From contig DAIEIZ010000056.1 in assembly GCA_027351145.1 (NCBI GenBank), positions 1-14,637 of the forward strand: DNA of 14,637 nt. The letters run 5' to 3'. This DNA comes from Candidatus Moraniibacteriota bacterium. GTDB taxonomy: Bacteria > Patescibacteriota > Minisyncoccia > Moranbacterales > UBA2206. The notes beneath the pieces were generated by a model. That model worked only from the letters and a program-made list of their open reading frames with translations, did no database searches and was not told the DNA's origin. Every line of letters begins with the position of its first letter. The first letter of the stretch is position 1. The position numbers were made by a program, and so were the translations under genes. Shown one piece after another: positions 1 through 7,015 of the stretch.

Positions 1-224
1 AAATCCTGATTTAAATGATAAAAAAACTTACCCCTTTGGGTGTTCTTGATAATAAATTTCACCCGCACCAGCATTTCAATTTCTCTTCTGATTTTTACAC
101 CTTTGAGCATATTCCTCCTGGCAATTTCCGCTGATTCAAAGTGAATTTCCGGATTTTGCAAAAAAAACCGCAGTAAACGGGCGCGTTCCTTGGAACCAAA
201 AAGATTTTCTAATATTTCAGACAT
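1..224 (-). CDS. Winged-helix-like transcriptional regulator, N-terminal part
   Basis: The gene starts at ATG 224-222 and runs off the left edge after about 74 codons, so its C-terminus is not seen. The translation begins MSEILENLFGSKERARLLRF and continues with segments such as NPEIHFESAEIARRN and IRREIEMLVRVKFI. This is the pattern of a winged helix-turn-helix: helix 1 with a Gly-Ser-Lys turn, a recognition-helix region, then a wing ending in KFFYHLNQD. From memory, short proteins opening like this are common in Patescibacteria and are annotated as hypothetical or transcriptional regulators; their targets are unknown. It lies downstream of murF on the same strand but has its own promoter at 267-294, so it is probably a separate unit. 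No Shine-Dalgarno sequence precedes the ATG. DNA binding is inferred from the fold pattern. Confidence 0.6.
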   Translation of the reverse strand, partial: MSEILENLFGSKERARLLRFFLQNPEIHFESAEIARRNMLKGVKIRREIEMLVRVKFIIKNTQRGKFFYHLNQD

Positions 225-266
225 CTTTGTGTGATTAATTAAGAATTAGTTTGATAACTACTCTTA

Positions 267-294
267 AGTATAGCTTTTGGAGCTAAAAAAGCAA
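267..294 (-). promoter_or_regulatory. Sigma-70-type promoter for the winged-helix gene
   Basis: On the minus strand, TTGCTT (294-289) and TATACT (272-267) are separated by 16 bases. The predicted start near 260 leaves a leader of about 36 bases before the ATG at 224. Both hexamers match the consensus at four or more positions. Confidence 0.55.
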
Positions 295-395
295 CCCCAT
301 AAGATTCACTGAGGACAAGCCCGCCTCACAACCCACAAGATGGCGGCAATATGCACCCGTAAAGACACCTCGCCGGAACTTTTCGCGATAAAAAA

Positions 396-1790
396 CTAAA
401 CCTCCCGCCACGGCACAGCTTTCCATTCCGGATTTTGGCGGCAAAGCAATTCTTTTGCACGATCCGGTTCGGCCATCACCTCTTCGACCACTTTTTCCAT
501 GCGCATTCCCTGCGAACCTTTGACCAAAATTACGTCGCCCGTATGCATAATTTCTTGCAATTTCTTGCCAGCATCCATAGGGTTTTCAAATTCATAAATT
601 TCTCCGGTGAATTTATGCTTTCGAAGTTCGTCCACTGCGAATTTCATCCGCTGACCTACCGCCAAAAACACATTGCCCCCGACTTCCAAAAATTTCTTTG
701 CCGCTTGCCGATGTTCTGTTTCTGTATTTGGACCAATTTCCAATATATCTCCCAGCACGACAATTTTTCTGCTATTTCCAAATTCTCGCAAGATTTCCAG
801 AGCACCCTCAACAGATGTGATCGAAGATGAGTTATAGGTATCATCAATAATATTTGTATCCTTTATTCCCCTAATCAAATTAGTTCTGCCCGAGGGAAGA
901 ACAAATTTTTCCAGACTCGCCGCAATCTCAACTAAATTCAAACCCAGCTCAATGCCCACAGAAACTCCCGCCAATGCAGCATAAATATTATGTTTTGCCA
1001 AAACATTACTAAGCCGCAGTGGCATCATTGCTCCCTTGTAATTCAATTTAAAGCTCAATCCGCAAGGTGGAGATGTGATAAATCGTGTCTCTGCGGCAGA
1101 CATATCATCAAATTGATTTAAGAACATATCCATCGCGCGCGCATCAGCATTTTCTTCAAATCCAAAAGAAAAAACTCGCGCTGCCACTCCAAATTGGCGC
1201 GGATTATCTTTTAATTTCGCCAAATACACATTATCACTATTCAAAATCACTAAATCTTTTTCCAAAAGCACCTTTGCCAGCGTGGCTTTTTCCTTGAAGA
1301 TGGTGTCGATATTTTTGAAATATTCCAAATGGCTGGAAGAGATATCCGTAATAACAGAAATACCGGGTTTAGCAAAATCAGTTAGGTATTTCAAGTCACC
1401 CGGCCTGTCCGTGCTCATTTCCAAGATCAAAATTTCCGGATATTTCAAAGGAAAAATTAAAAAAACCAACCAACGCAAAAAAATACCCAACCATCTCAAA
1501 CATGATCTGCCGCCACTTTCAACTCCAATGATTGTAAGCGGGACGCCGATTTCATTATTATAGTTTTTTTCACTCTTACGAACGAAATAACGACCGGAAA
1601 TAACAACAGAGATCGCTTCTTTAGCGGAAGTTTTTCCCACCGAGCCAGTCACTGCAATTATGCGAGGATGGTATTTTTTCAAAAGAGATTTCGCCATAAA
1701 ACGTAAAATCTTTTGCAATCTCGTTATTTTTCTCACTGGCGCATCATTGTTATTTTTTCTTGTTTTTTTCTCCATCTTTTTTATTTGCAT
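396..1790 (-). CDS. murF: UDP-N-acetylmuramoyl-tripeptide--D-alanyl-D-alanine ligase (MurF)
   Basis: MurF is the cytoplasmic, ATP-dependent ligase that adds D-Ala-D-Ala to the UDP-MurNAc-tripeptide, completing the pentapeptide precursor of peptidoglycan. The P-loop TGSVGKTS lies at residues 48-55, followed by NYNNEIGVPLT (76-86) and EMSTDRPGD (124-132). Then come SHLEYF (153-158) with the FKEK lysine region near 165-168, GRTNLI (301-306), IDDTYNSSS (315-323) and LGDILEIG (346-353), all in Mur-ligase order. The 464-residue length fits the family. A hydrophobic stretch at about 98-122 (LRWLGIFLRWLVFLIF) could touch the membrane; I recall similar insertions in other Patescibacteria MurF proteins. 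The ATG at 1790 overlaps the end of the PBP gene by 41 bases. A second ATG at 1775 is equally possible and neither has a clear Shine-Dalgarno sequence. Translational coupling to the PBP gene is likely. It is the last gene of the cluster. Confidence 0.93.
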   Translation of the reverse strand: MQIKKMEKKTRKNNNDAPVRKITRLQKILRFMAKSLLKKYHPRIIAVTGSVGKTSAKEAISVVISGRYFVRKSEKNYNNEIGVPLTIIGVESGGRSCLRWLGIFLRWLVFLIFPLKYPEILILEMSTDRPGDLKYLTDFAKPGISVITDISSSHLEYFKNIDTIFKEKATLAKVLLEKDLVILNSDNVYLAKLKDNPRQFGVAARVFSFGFEENADARAMDMFLNQFDDMSAAETRFITSPPCGLSFKLNYKGAMMPLRLSNVLAKHNIYAALAGVSVGIELGLNLVEIAASLEKFVLPSGRTNLIRGIKDTNIIDDTYNSSSITSVEGALEILREFGNSRKIVVLGDILEIGPNTETEHRQAAKKFLEVGGNVFLAVGQRMKFAVDELRKHKFTGEIYEFENPMDAGKKLQEIMHTGDVILVKGSQGMRMEKVVEEVMAEPDRAKELLCRQNPEWKAVPWREV

Positions 1791-3681
1791 CAGAATTTAC
1801 ATTAGCACTGATTACTGGCACCAAGACTGGATCTTTCACCTCCTGCACAGTTCCATCATCCACGAAAGAATTCCCCAGTGTGTGCGTTTGATTAAACTTA
1901 TCCAGATCTGCTTGGGTATATTTTTCCGTTGGTTCGATATGATAATATTCCAGAATAAATTTCATAAGCTCCCCGAAAGTTGGTGCAGCACTAGACTCTG
2001 CCCATTGCACCGTCTTTGGATCATCCAAACGAACAAGCATTGTAAACTTTGGATTGTCAGCTGGAGCGAATCCAGCAAAAGAACCAACGCTCCTTCCATC
2101 AGCATAGCCACCACTCGGACCGACAACCTGTGCTGTTCCGGTTTTTCCTACTACAGTATAGCCTGGAACATTAGCCTGCTTGCCATGCCCATCCGTTACG
2201 ACAGCGCGAAGCATTTGAGTTATTTGATAGGCGCTTTGTTGAGAAATTACCCTGCGCACCTCCTGGGGAGAATTTTCTGAAACGCTCCCGTCATCGTGCA
2301 TCACACTGTCCACGATTTGCGGCTTTAAAAGAATTCCATTATTTGCAATAGCATTATAAGCAGAAATTAGCTGCAAAGGAGTTACGGTAATTCCTTGCCC
2401 AAAAGAAGCGGTAAAAAATTCGATATTTCTTTTATAATTTGACAAATTGGAAATATTACCAGAAGCTTCGGCAAAAATATCAGCACCGGTCAATTCGCCA
2501 AAGCCAAATTTTCGAATATATTCAGCAAAGGACTGATTACCCATAAGTTTTTCCGCAAAAATAACTCCGGTATTCAGGGATTTTTCTAACACCTGCGTCA
2601 TTGTTTCAAGACCATTAGCTTTAAGGTCAGAATTTTTAATTGTATATCCGGCCTCCGTCACGGCTCCGCTATCGACATATGTCGTGTCTGGAGTAATCTT
2701 GCCTGCATCAATTGCTGAAGCCAAAGTAATCGCCTTAAACACGCTACCACATTCATAAGGATCACTGACTGCCAAATTCCTGAAAGCCTCCATATTATCT
2801 ACCCTAGCATAATCGTTGGGATTAAAAGTTGGATAACTCGCCATGGAAATAATTTTTCCCGTTTTTGATTCCATCACAATAATCATTCCCCTATCCGCTT
2901 GATATTTGGCAACAGCCGCTGCTAATATTTTTTCCGTTTCATATTGTACAATATGATCAAGAGACAACACTAAGTTATCACCGTTTTTGGCATAAGAAAT
3001 ATTGCGATCCCCTGTTGCAATCCATCTGCCTGAAGCATCCGTATTTTGAGACAAATTACCGATTTTTCCTTTTAATTCATCTTCAAAATACAGTTCGCTG
3101 CCATATCTCCCGCCAATTTCATTATCCTTCCAGCCCACAAAACCCAAAATGTGCGAGGCCAATTCTCCTGCCGGATAATAGCGAAAACTCTCATCCTCCA
3201 AATGAATTCCTTTCATGTTCAGCTTTTTTATTCCCGCGATTTCATTATCGCTAAGCCTGTGTTTCAACACTTCATACATATCATTCTCTCTGCCCAACTT
3301 CTGCATCAGCGCATCTCGATCTAAACCTAAAACTGCCGCCAATTCATCACTAGCAACGGTCACATCTTCAATTTCCTTTGGCACGGCGTATGCCATCTTA
3401 GTTTCTTTGTTAACCGCCACAGGGTAAAGAGCATCCCGATCTTTAAGATATATCTCACCTCGTGTTGGAATGAGTTTTCGGAAAAGAGAGTGCTGATTGT
3501 CTGCCAATGCCTGATAGTAGCCAAAATTAATAACTTGCAAAAAATAAGCTCTGCCAATAATGGTGGCTGCAATAATACCTATCAAAAAAACCAAAAAATA
3601 GATCCTTGGATTTTTTATTTTTCCCCCAAAAGAGCATTGAGAGCCAACTCCATATTTTTTGTTTCTTTGCACATTGGCCAT
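1750..3681 (-). CDS. ftsI: Class B penicillin-binding protein, FtsI/PBP2 type transpeptidase
   Basis: This is a membrane-anchored peptidoglycan DD-transpeptidase, probably for septal wall synthesis given its place between the FtsL-like gene and murF. A short cytoplasmic tail is followed by one membrane helix at about 27-50. The PBP dimerisation domain follows, containing IPTRGEIYLKDRD (71-83) and YYPAGELASHILGFVG (168-183). The catalytic domain carries SVFK (Ser313 nucleophile, Lys316), SLN (368-370) and KTGTAQ (513-518). The residues before the nucleophile read YECGS, where most relatives have YEPGS. The 643-residue length is normal for class B PBPs. No PASTA domain is seen; the C-terminus is a lysine-rich low-complexity tail that overlaps the murF start. 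The ATG at 3681 has no clear Shine-Dalgarno sequence. The FtsI role, as opposed to an elongation-type PBP2, is inferred from the dcw context. Confidence 0.9.
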   Translation of the reverse strand: MANVQRNKKYGVGSQCSFGGKIKNPRIYFLVFLIGIIAATIIGRAYFLQVINFGYYQALADNQHSLFRKLIPTRGEIYLKDRDALYPVAVNKETKMAYAVPKEIEDVTVASDELAAVLGLDRDALMQKLGRENDMYEVLKHRLSDNEIAGIKKLNMKGIHLEDESFRYYPAGELASHILGFVGWKDNEIGGRYGSELYFEDELKGKIGNLSQNTDASGRWIATGDRNISYAKNGDNLVLSLDHIVQYETEKILAAAVAKYQADRGMIIVMESKTGKIISMASYPTFNPNDYARVDNMEAFRNLAVSDPYECGSVFKAITLASAIDAGKITPDTTYVDSGAVTEAGYTIKNSDLKANGLETMTQVLEKSLNTGVIFAEKLMGNQSFAEYIRKFGFGELTGADIFAEASGNISNLSNYKRNIEFFTASFGQGITVTPLQLISAYNAIANNGILLKPQIVDSVMHDDGSVSENSPQEVRRVISQQSAYQITQMLRAVVTDGHGKQANVPGYTVVGKTGTAQVVGPSGGYADGRSVGSFAGFAPADNPKFTMLVRLDDPKTVQWAESSAAPTFGELMKFILEYYHIEPTEKYTQADLDKFNQTHTLGNSFVDDGTVQEVKDPVLVPVISANVNSDANKKDGEKNKKK

Positions 3682-3750
3682 TTTTATTTTATCGCATAGA
3701 AATTATTCGCGCGTCCCCGCCACAACAAGGCTTGCGAAGAGGATAATAAT

Positions 3751-4143
3751 TTATCTTACCGCAACAGAGTTATTCACCTCTAGATAGCTCACATTCACAG
3801 GACTTACTAAATTAAAGTCTTTGGCAGATTTTTCAATTACATACATTGATCGCAATTCCATCTCACGAATCTGCATTTGCTTATTATTTTTTTCCAACTC
3901 CCCAATCTTATTTTCCAAATCCTTTATATCATAACCCTTAACAGCTAAATCGTTAACTTGGAATAGATAGAAGGCGCAAGAAAGAATCATAAAAAAAATC
4001 ATCACAAACCCTGCACTAGCCAAACCAATTTTAATACTGCCCTTTTCACCCATACCAAAAAATCTCTCCTTGCGTGACTTATCTAATGCCCCTTCACGAT
4101 GAATTCCGGAGCTATGCCTGTTGATAATAAGAATTTTTGCCAT
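3751..4143 (-). CDS. ftsL: FtsL/DivIC-like septum protein
   Basis: This small bitopic membrane protein of 130 residues has the FtsL layout. A basic cytoplasmic N-terminus (about 1-38) is followed by one transmembrane helix at about 40-63 (LASAGFVMIFFMILSCAFYL). After it comes a heptad-like coiled coil at about 73-105 (KDLENKIGELEKNNKQMQIR) and a short extracytoplasmic tail. FtsL proteins are poorly conserved in sequence, so the call rests on topology and on position between rsmH and the PBP gene, where ftsL normally sits. It probably joins a DivIC/FtsB-type partner to activate septal wall synthesis. That partner and FtsQ/FtsW are not in this window. The 67-base gap to rsmH holds a perfect inverted repeat (4158-4175); the gap to the PBP gene is 69 bases with no convincing promoter. 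Confidence 0.72.
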   Translation of the reverse strand: MAKILIINRHSSGIHREGALDKSRKERFFGMGEKGSIKIGLASAGFVMIFFMILSCAFYLFQVNDLAVKGYDIKDLENKIGELEKNNKQMQIREMELRSMYVIEKSAKDFNLVSPVNVSYLEVNNSVAVR

Positions 4144-4157
4144 TTTTTCTGTCCCAT

Positions 4158-4175
4158 ATCCTGCCTTGGCAGGAT
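4158..4175. repeat. Perfect inverted repeat (hairpin) between rsmH and ftsL
   Basis: ATCCTGCC and GGCAGGAT flank a TT/AA centre, giving a stem of seven to eight pairs. An imperfect outer TCCC/GGGA pairing (about 4152-4183) could extend it. There is no clean T-run directly after the stem on the minus strand, so this is more likely an attenuator, an mRNA processing or stability element, or a dispersed palindrome than a full terminator. Its arms match those of the hairpin at 7690-7714. Confidence 0.55.
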
Positions 4176-4210
4176 TTGCGGGATATTATTTTTCTTTTTG
4201 TTTTTTATCT

Positions 4211-5152
4211 CTATTTTACCAGCTTCTCACAAACCCTAAGCTTTGCGCTTCGTGCACGCGGATTATTTTCCACTTCATCCGGACCAGCCATGACCGGTTT
4301 TCTTGTAATTATCTTTAATTTTGCCAAATTACCGCAAAGACAGACTGGAAAATCTTGCGGGCAAATGCATCCCCTAGCATTTTCCCGAAAAACCTCTTTC
4401 ACAATTCTGTCTTCTAATGAATGAAAGGAAATAACTGCCAGCCTTCCATGGGGCGCGAGCGCGCCAATTGCCACTGAAATAAACTGGTAAAGACTATCCA
4501 ATTCTTTATTAACCTCAATCCGTAATGCTTGAAATGTTTTTGTCGATGGACTGATTTTTCCGTGTCGATATTTAATCGGCACATGACTTTCAATTATCTC
4601 CGCCAATTCTTTCGTATTTTCTATCTTCTTGTCTTTACGTTTATCCAAAATTCCTTTCACGATACTTTTATAAAACTTCTCTTCTCCATAATCTCTCAAT
4701 ATTCTTTCCAAATCCGCCTGGACATATTCATTCAGAATTTTCTCCGCCGTCAATCCTTTTGACTGATCAAATCGCATATCCAATGGTGCCTCCAGTTGAA
4801 AACTGATTCCTCGCTCCGGATCCTCCAACTGATCAGAGGAATAACCAATGTCTGCCAGAATCGCATCTACTTTCTCAATTTTTAAATCTTTTAAGATATT
4901 CTCTAAATTCCGAAAATTATCATTTATCAAAATAACATTTTTCGCTCCATATTTTTCCGTTCTATTTTTAAATCGCGCCACAGCCCCGCAGTCAGCATCA
5001 ATCGCAATCAACTTACCCGTTTCGCCAATAATTTTTAATATTTCGCGACTGTGTCCGCCACCGCCGAGTGTTGCGTCAACAACAATTGAACCTTCTTTTA
5101 AATTTAGCGCCTCTATGCTTTCTTCCAGCAAAACTGCCTTATGGATAGTCAT
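4211..5152 (-). CDS. rsmH: 16S rRNA (cytosine(1402)-N(4))-methyltransferase RsmH
   Basis: RsmH (MraW) uses S-adenosylmethionine to methylate N4 of C1402 in the decoding region of 16S rRNA. Its gene is the usual second gene of dcw clusters. The SAM-binding motif VVDATLGGGGHS is at 24-35, with AIDAD at 50-54. Family signatures follow: ADIGYSSDQL (100-109), PLDMRFD (123-129), SPSTKTFQALRIEVNKEL (201-218), VISFHSLEDRIVK (240-252) and the C-terminal NPRARSAKLR (297-306). The 313-residue length is typical. Four cysteines at 262, 264, 271 and 273 (CICPQDFPVCLCG) could form a metal site; I recall this cluster in many RsmH proteins, so it is not unusual. The ATG at 5152 lies 19 bases after the mraZ stop, which argues for co-transcription. 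No strong Shine-Dalgarno sequence is visible. Confidence 0.95.
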   Translation of the reverse strand: MTIHKAVLLEESIEALNLKEGSIVVDATLGGGGHSREILKIIGETGKLIAIDADCGAVARFKNRTEKYGAKNVILINDNFRNLENILKDLKIEKVDAILADIGYSSDQLEDPERGISFQLEAPLDMRFDQSKGLTAEKILNEYVQADLERILRDYGEEKFYKSIVKGILDKRKDKKIENTKELAEIIESHVPIKYRHGKISPSTKTFQALRIEVNKELDSLYQFISVAIGALAPHGRLAVISFHSLEDRIVKEVFRENARGCICPQDFPVCLCGNLAKLKIITRKPVMAGPDEVENNPRARSAKLRVCEKLVK

Positions 5153-5171
5153 GGATATAATTTTAATTTTT

Positions 5172-5606
5172 CTAATACACTCCTAACTTGCCCAATTGTT
5201 CAGCAATTTCATCAGTATTTTTCTCCGCACTCTTTTTGTATTCATTCCATTTGGCTTCATCCCAAATCTCCAAACGATTATAGATTCCAGCAATAATCAC
5301 ATTCTTGTCGAGTCCCGCGTATTCTTTCAAATAGTCAGGAATAAGAATCCGACCTTGCCTATCAATTTCCACATCGGTCGCACCGGCCAGCATCAGACGC
5401 ACGAAGCTTCGCGTACTTGCTTCTCCTACCGGAATGGCGCCAAGTTTTTCTGCTAACGTCTGCCAAACTTTCATCGGATAGACAAATAGACATTTATCCA
5501 ATCCTCGCGTCACAACTACTTTATTTTTCAACTCATCACGAAACTTGCTTGGCACGGCCAATCTTTTTTTTGGATCAATCAAATGTTGGTATTCGCCGAT
5601 AAACAT
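5172..5606 (-). CDS. mraZ: Transcriptional regulator MraZ
   Basis: MraZ is the DNA-binding regulator of the division and cell-wall cluster; it forms a ring and binds repeated sites ahead of its own gene. The 144-residue protein shows the two tandem SpoVT/AbrB-type repeats expected. The first contains GEYQHLIDPKKRLAVPSKFR (4-23); the second contains ATDVEIDRQGRILIPDYLKE (75-94), with the shared D-x-x-x-R-hydrophobic-x-hydrophobic-P core. The length matches the family. As first gene of the operon it follows a strong promoter (5649-5677) and 10-bp repeats (5611-5640) that look like its own operator and also contain its ribosome binding site. The ATG at 5606 is preceded by GTGGGG seven bases upstream. 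Autoregulation is inferred from the site layout and known MraZ biology. Confidence 0.95.
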   Translation of the reverse strand: MFIGEYQHLIDPKKRLAVPSKFRDELKNKVVVTRGLDKCLFVYPMKVWQTLAEKLGAIPVGEASTRSFVRLMLAGATDVEIDRQGRILIPDYLKEYAGLDKNVIIAGIYNRLEIWDEAKWNEYKKSAEKNTDEIAEQLGKLGVY

Positions 5607-5610
5607 AAAA

Positions 5611-5640
5611 TTTCCCCACTTTTCTCCACTTGAATAAACT
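5611..5640 (-). promoter_or_regulatory. MraZ-box-like operator: tandem 10-bp repeats
   Basis: Read on the minus strand there are three adjacent 10-base units: AGTTTATTCA, AGTGGAGAAA and AGTGGGGAAA. Two are close copies and the outermost is degenerate. Described MraZ boxes consist of direct repeats with a TGGG/AAAGTGG-type core at roughly 10-bp spacing, which fits. The repeats span the predicted transcription start and the ribosome binding site, so MraZ bound here could block its own expression. An extra AGTGGG lies in the promoter spacer at 5656-5661. Confidence 0.65.
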
Positions 5641-5648
5641 ACAAATCT

Positions 5649-5677
5649 ATTTTAACCCACTAGCCCGCACTCGTCAA
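5649..5677 (-). promoter_or_regulatory. Sigma-70-type promoter of the mraZ operon
   Basis: On the minus strand TTGACG (5677-5672) and TAAAAT (5654-5649) are separated by exactly 17 bases. The predicted start near 5642 leaves a leader of about 36 bases containing the MraZ-box-like repeats. It is one of the two best promoters in the window and should drive mraZ through murF. Confidence 0.75.
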
Positions 5678-5757
5678 CACATTCCAGTTAAACAAAAAAC
5701 ACCCAATCTAAGCCTTTTTGAAAAAAGTTATCCACAGGATATAAATAGAAATCAACA

Positions 5758-5789
5758 AAACAAAAACTACTGGCAAGTGGTTTTTGTTT
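5758..5789. terminator. Terminator-like hairpin in the divergent region
   Basis: AAACAAAAACTAC (5758-5770) and GTGGTTTTTGTTT (5777-5789) form a 13-pair stem with one G-T wobble around the loop TGGCAA. The stem ends in T-rich sequence on both strands, so it could act in either direction. No gene reads into it: mraZ is transcribed away and the 6144 gene starts downstream. It may insulate the two promoters or end a small unseen transcript. Confidence 0.45.
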
Positions 5790-6078
5790 ATTATTTTAGT
5801 TACCATGCCTTAGGGCAGCGGATTGTTATTGCAATCACAATTGTCGTTGCGGAATTATAAACTATTCAAATTATTATTTCTTATAAGTTTTGATAATTTT
5901 CTTGAATAAATTAATCGGGGTAAAATTTTTGAGATCCTACTTTCTATTATTTTTATTCGTAATTATTTTTGAAAAATAAGCAAATGTTCATGCATAACCA
6001 AAAGGAAATTGTTTTCTTTCAAGCAATTAACGAAAATTCACATCGTCTTGCAATTATGCCGTCTAAGAAAGTTCTCAC

Positions 6079-6107
6079 TTGCACAATAATCCTAAAAAAT
6101 GTATAAT
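6079..6107 (+). promoter_or_regulatory. Sigma-70-type promoter for the 6144 gene
   Basis: TTGCAC (6079-6084) and a perfect TATAAT (6102-6107) are separated by 17 bases. The predicted start near 6114 leaves a leader of about 30 bases. No Shine-Dalgarno sequence is seen before the ATG at 6144. Confidence 0.75.
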
Positions 6108-6143
6108 CAATTTATAAAATAAAAATACTAAACTAAAACAAAG

Positions 6144-6899
6144 ATGGAAGAAAAAAATATTAATGATGACAATAAAAATGCGGAGAAAATTCAAGCACTT
6201 CGCGATATGATTTCCGCTGCCGAGACAACATTGCAAGGCGCAAAATCAATGCTCTTGCAATTGGAAGGCAAGAAAAAAACCGGTCGTCGCAGAAAAACGG
6301 AAGATGCAGATGACAATGAAAAAGTAATTGAGGGAACTTTTAACGGGCAGATCATGCTCGGCACTGATGGCAAGCAATATCCCGTTCCCGCCAATTACGC
6401 TTCCAAATCAAAACTAGTCAAAGGCGACATGATGAAGCTATCAATCACATCCGATGGCTCTTTTATCTATAAACAAATTGGACCGGTCATCAGAAAAATG
6501 GCGATTGGCACGGTCAACCAAGATACCGATGGAAACTATTTTGTCGTGGCAGATGGCAAAGCCTACCGCGTTCTCCTCGCTTCCATTACCTATTTTAAAG
6601 TAGAACCGGGTGATGAAGTAACACTCGTCACTCCGCGCGATCTTGATTCTGAGTGGGGCGCGATTGAAAATCTTTTGCAAAAATCACATGAAAAAAAGGA
6701 AGCGCCAAGAAATTCCGGGGGTTTCAAAAAAATCGATGACATTTTTAATGAAAAACCAAAACACGAAGAAATGAAAACGACAACACCTGAATCGGAAGAA
6801 AATAACGTCACCCGTGCTAACAGCAATCTTTCCGCCATTGATGAATGGATGCCAAATCTTGATGAGCTAAGGAAAGAATTGGAAAACAAATCCAACTAA
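6144..6899 (+). CDS. Conserved hypothetical protein, two beta-rich units with coiled-coil N-terminus
   Basis: I do not know a function for this 251-residue soluble protein. An N-terminal helix likely to form a coiled coil (about 12-42) is followed by a very basic patch KKKTGRRRKTE (43-53). The core at about 58-180 has two beta-rich halves. The first, with VIEGTFNGQIMLGTDGKQYP and VPANYASKSKLVKGD, ends at KQIGP. The second runs from IGTVNQDTDG through ADGKAYRVLLASITYFK to the GDEVTLVTP strand. A charged linker (about 181-225) leads to a short tail motif, AIDEWMPNLDELRKELE (231-247). I recall close relatives of the core in many Parcubacteria genomes, annotated hypothetical; this is recollection, not a search. 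The basic patch and small-barrel-like strands could suggest nucleic-acid or ribosome binding, which is inference. It has its own strong promoter, and base use resembles the following genes. Confidence 0.8.
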   Translation: MEEKNINDDNKNAEKIQALRDMISAAETTLQGAKSMLLQLEGKKKTGRRRKTEDADDNEKVIEGTFNGQIMLGTDGKQYPVPANYASKSKLVKGDMMKLSITSDGSFIYKQIGPVIRKMAIGTVNQDTDGNYFVVADGKAYRVLLASITYFKVEPGDEVTLVTPRDLDSEWGAIENLLQKSHEKKEAPRNSGGFKKIDDIFNEKPKHEEMKTTTPESEENNVTRANSNLSAIDEWMPNLDELRKELENKSN

Positions 6900-7015
6900 T
6901 CCCCCGCTGCCAATTCCGCACTACTAAAAATATCTAACGCAATAAAAAACATAACTCTTCTCTGCGGTAAATATGAAAGAGTGGCGAATGGCAAATAATT
7001 CATTACAAACAAACC

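Larger units (their letters stand above)
5690..6143. other. Divergent intergenic region, no gene seen
   Basis: This AT-rich 450-bp stretch separates the leftward mraZ operon from the rightward 6144 gene. It holds a perfect DnaA-box sequence TTATCCACA at 5728-5736, a 13-bp hairpin at 5758-5789, a very AT-rich part at about 5858-5990, and the plus-strand promoter at 6079-6107. Open frames crossing it show no recognisable protein pattern and I call none of them. Confidence 0.6.

Noticed and set aside
1660..2280. Plus-strand open frame of 206 codons opposite the murF/ftsI junction
   Set aside because: It is antisense to two well-supported genes, and its residue pattern is that of a shadow frame, with no recognisable domain.
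5630..5860. Plus-strand open frame of 76 codons across the mraZ promoter
   Set aside because: It overlaps the promoter, operator and hairpin, has no start signal and shows no protein-like pattern.
5690..6143. Replication origin between divergent operons
   Set aside because: There is only one perfect DnaA box, no dnaA, dnaN or rpmH nearby, and sampled lines show no change in G/C skew sign across the region.
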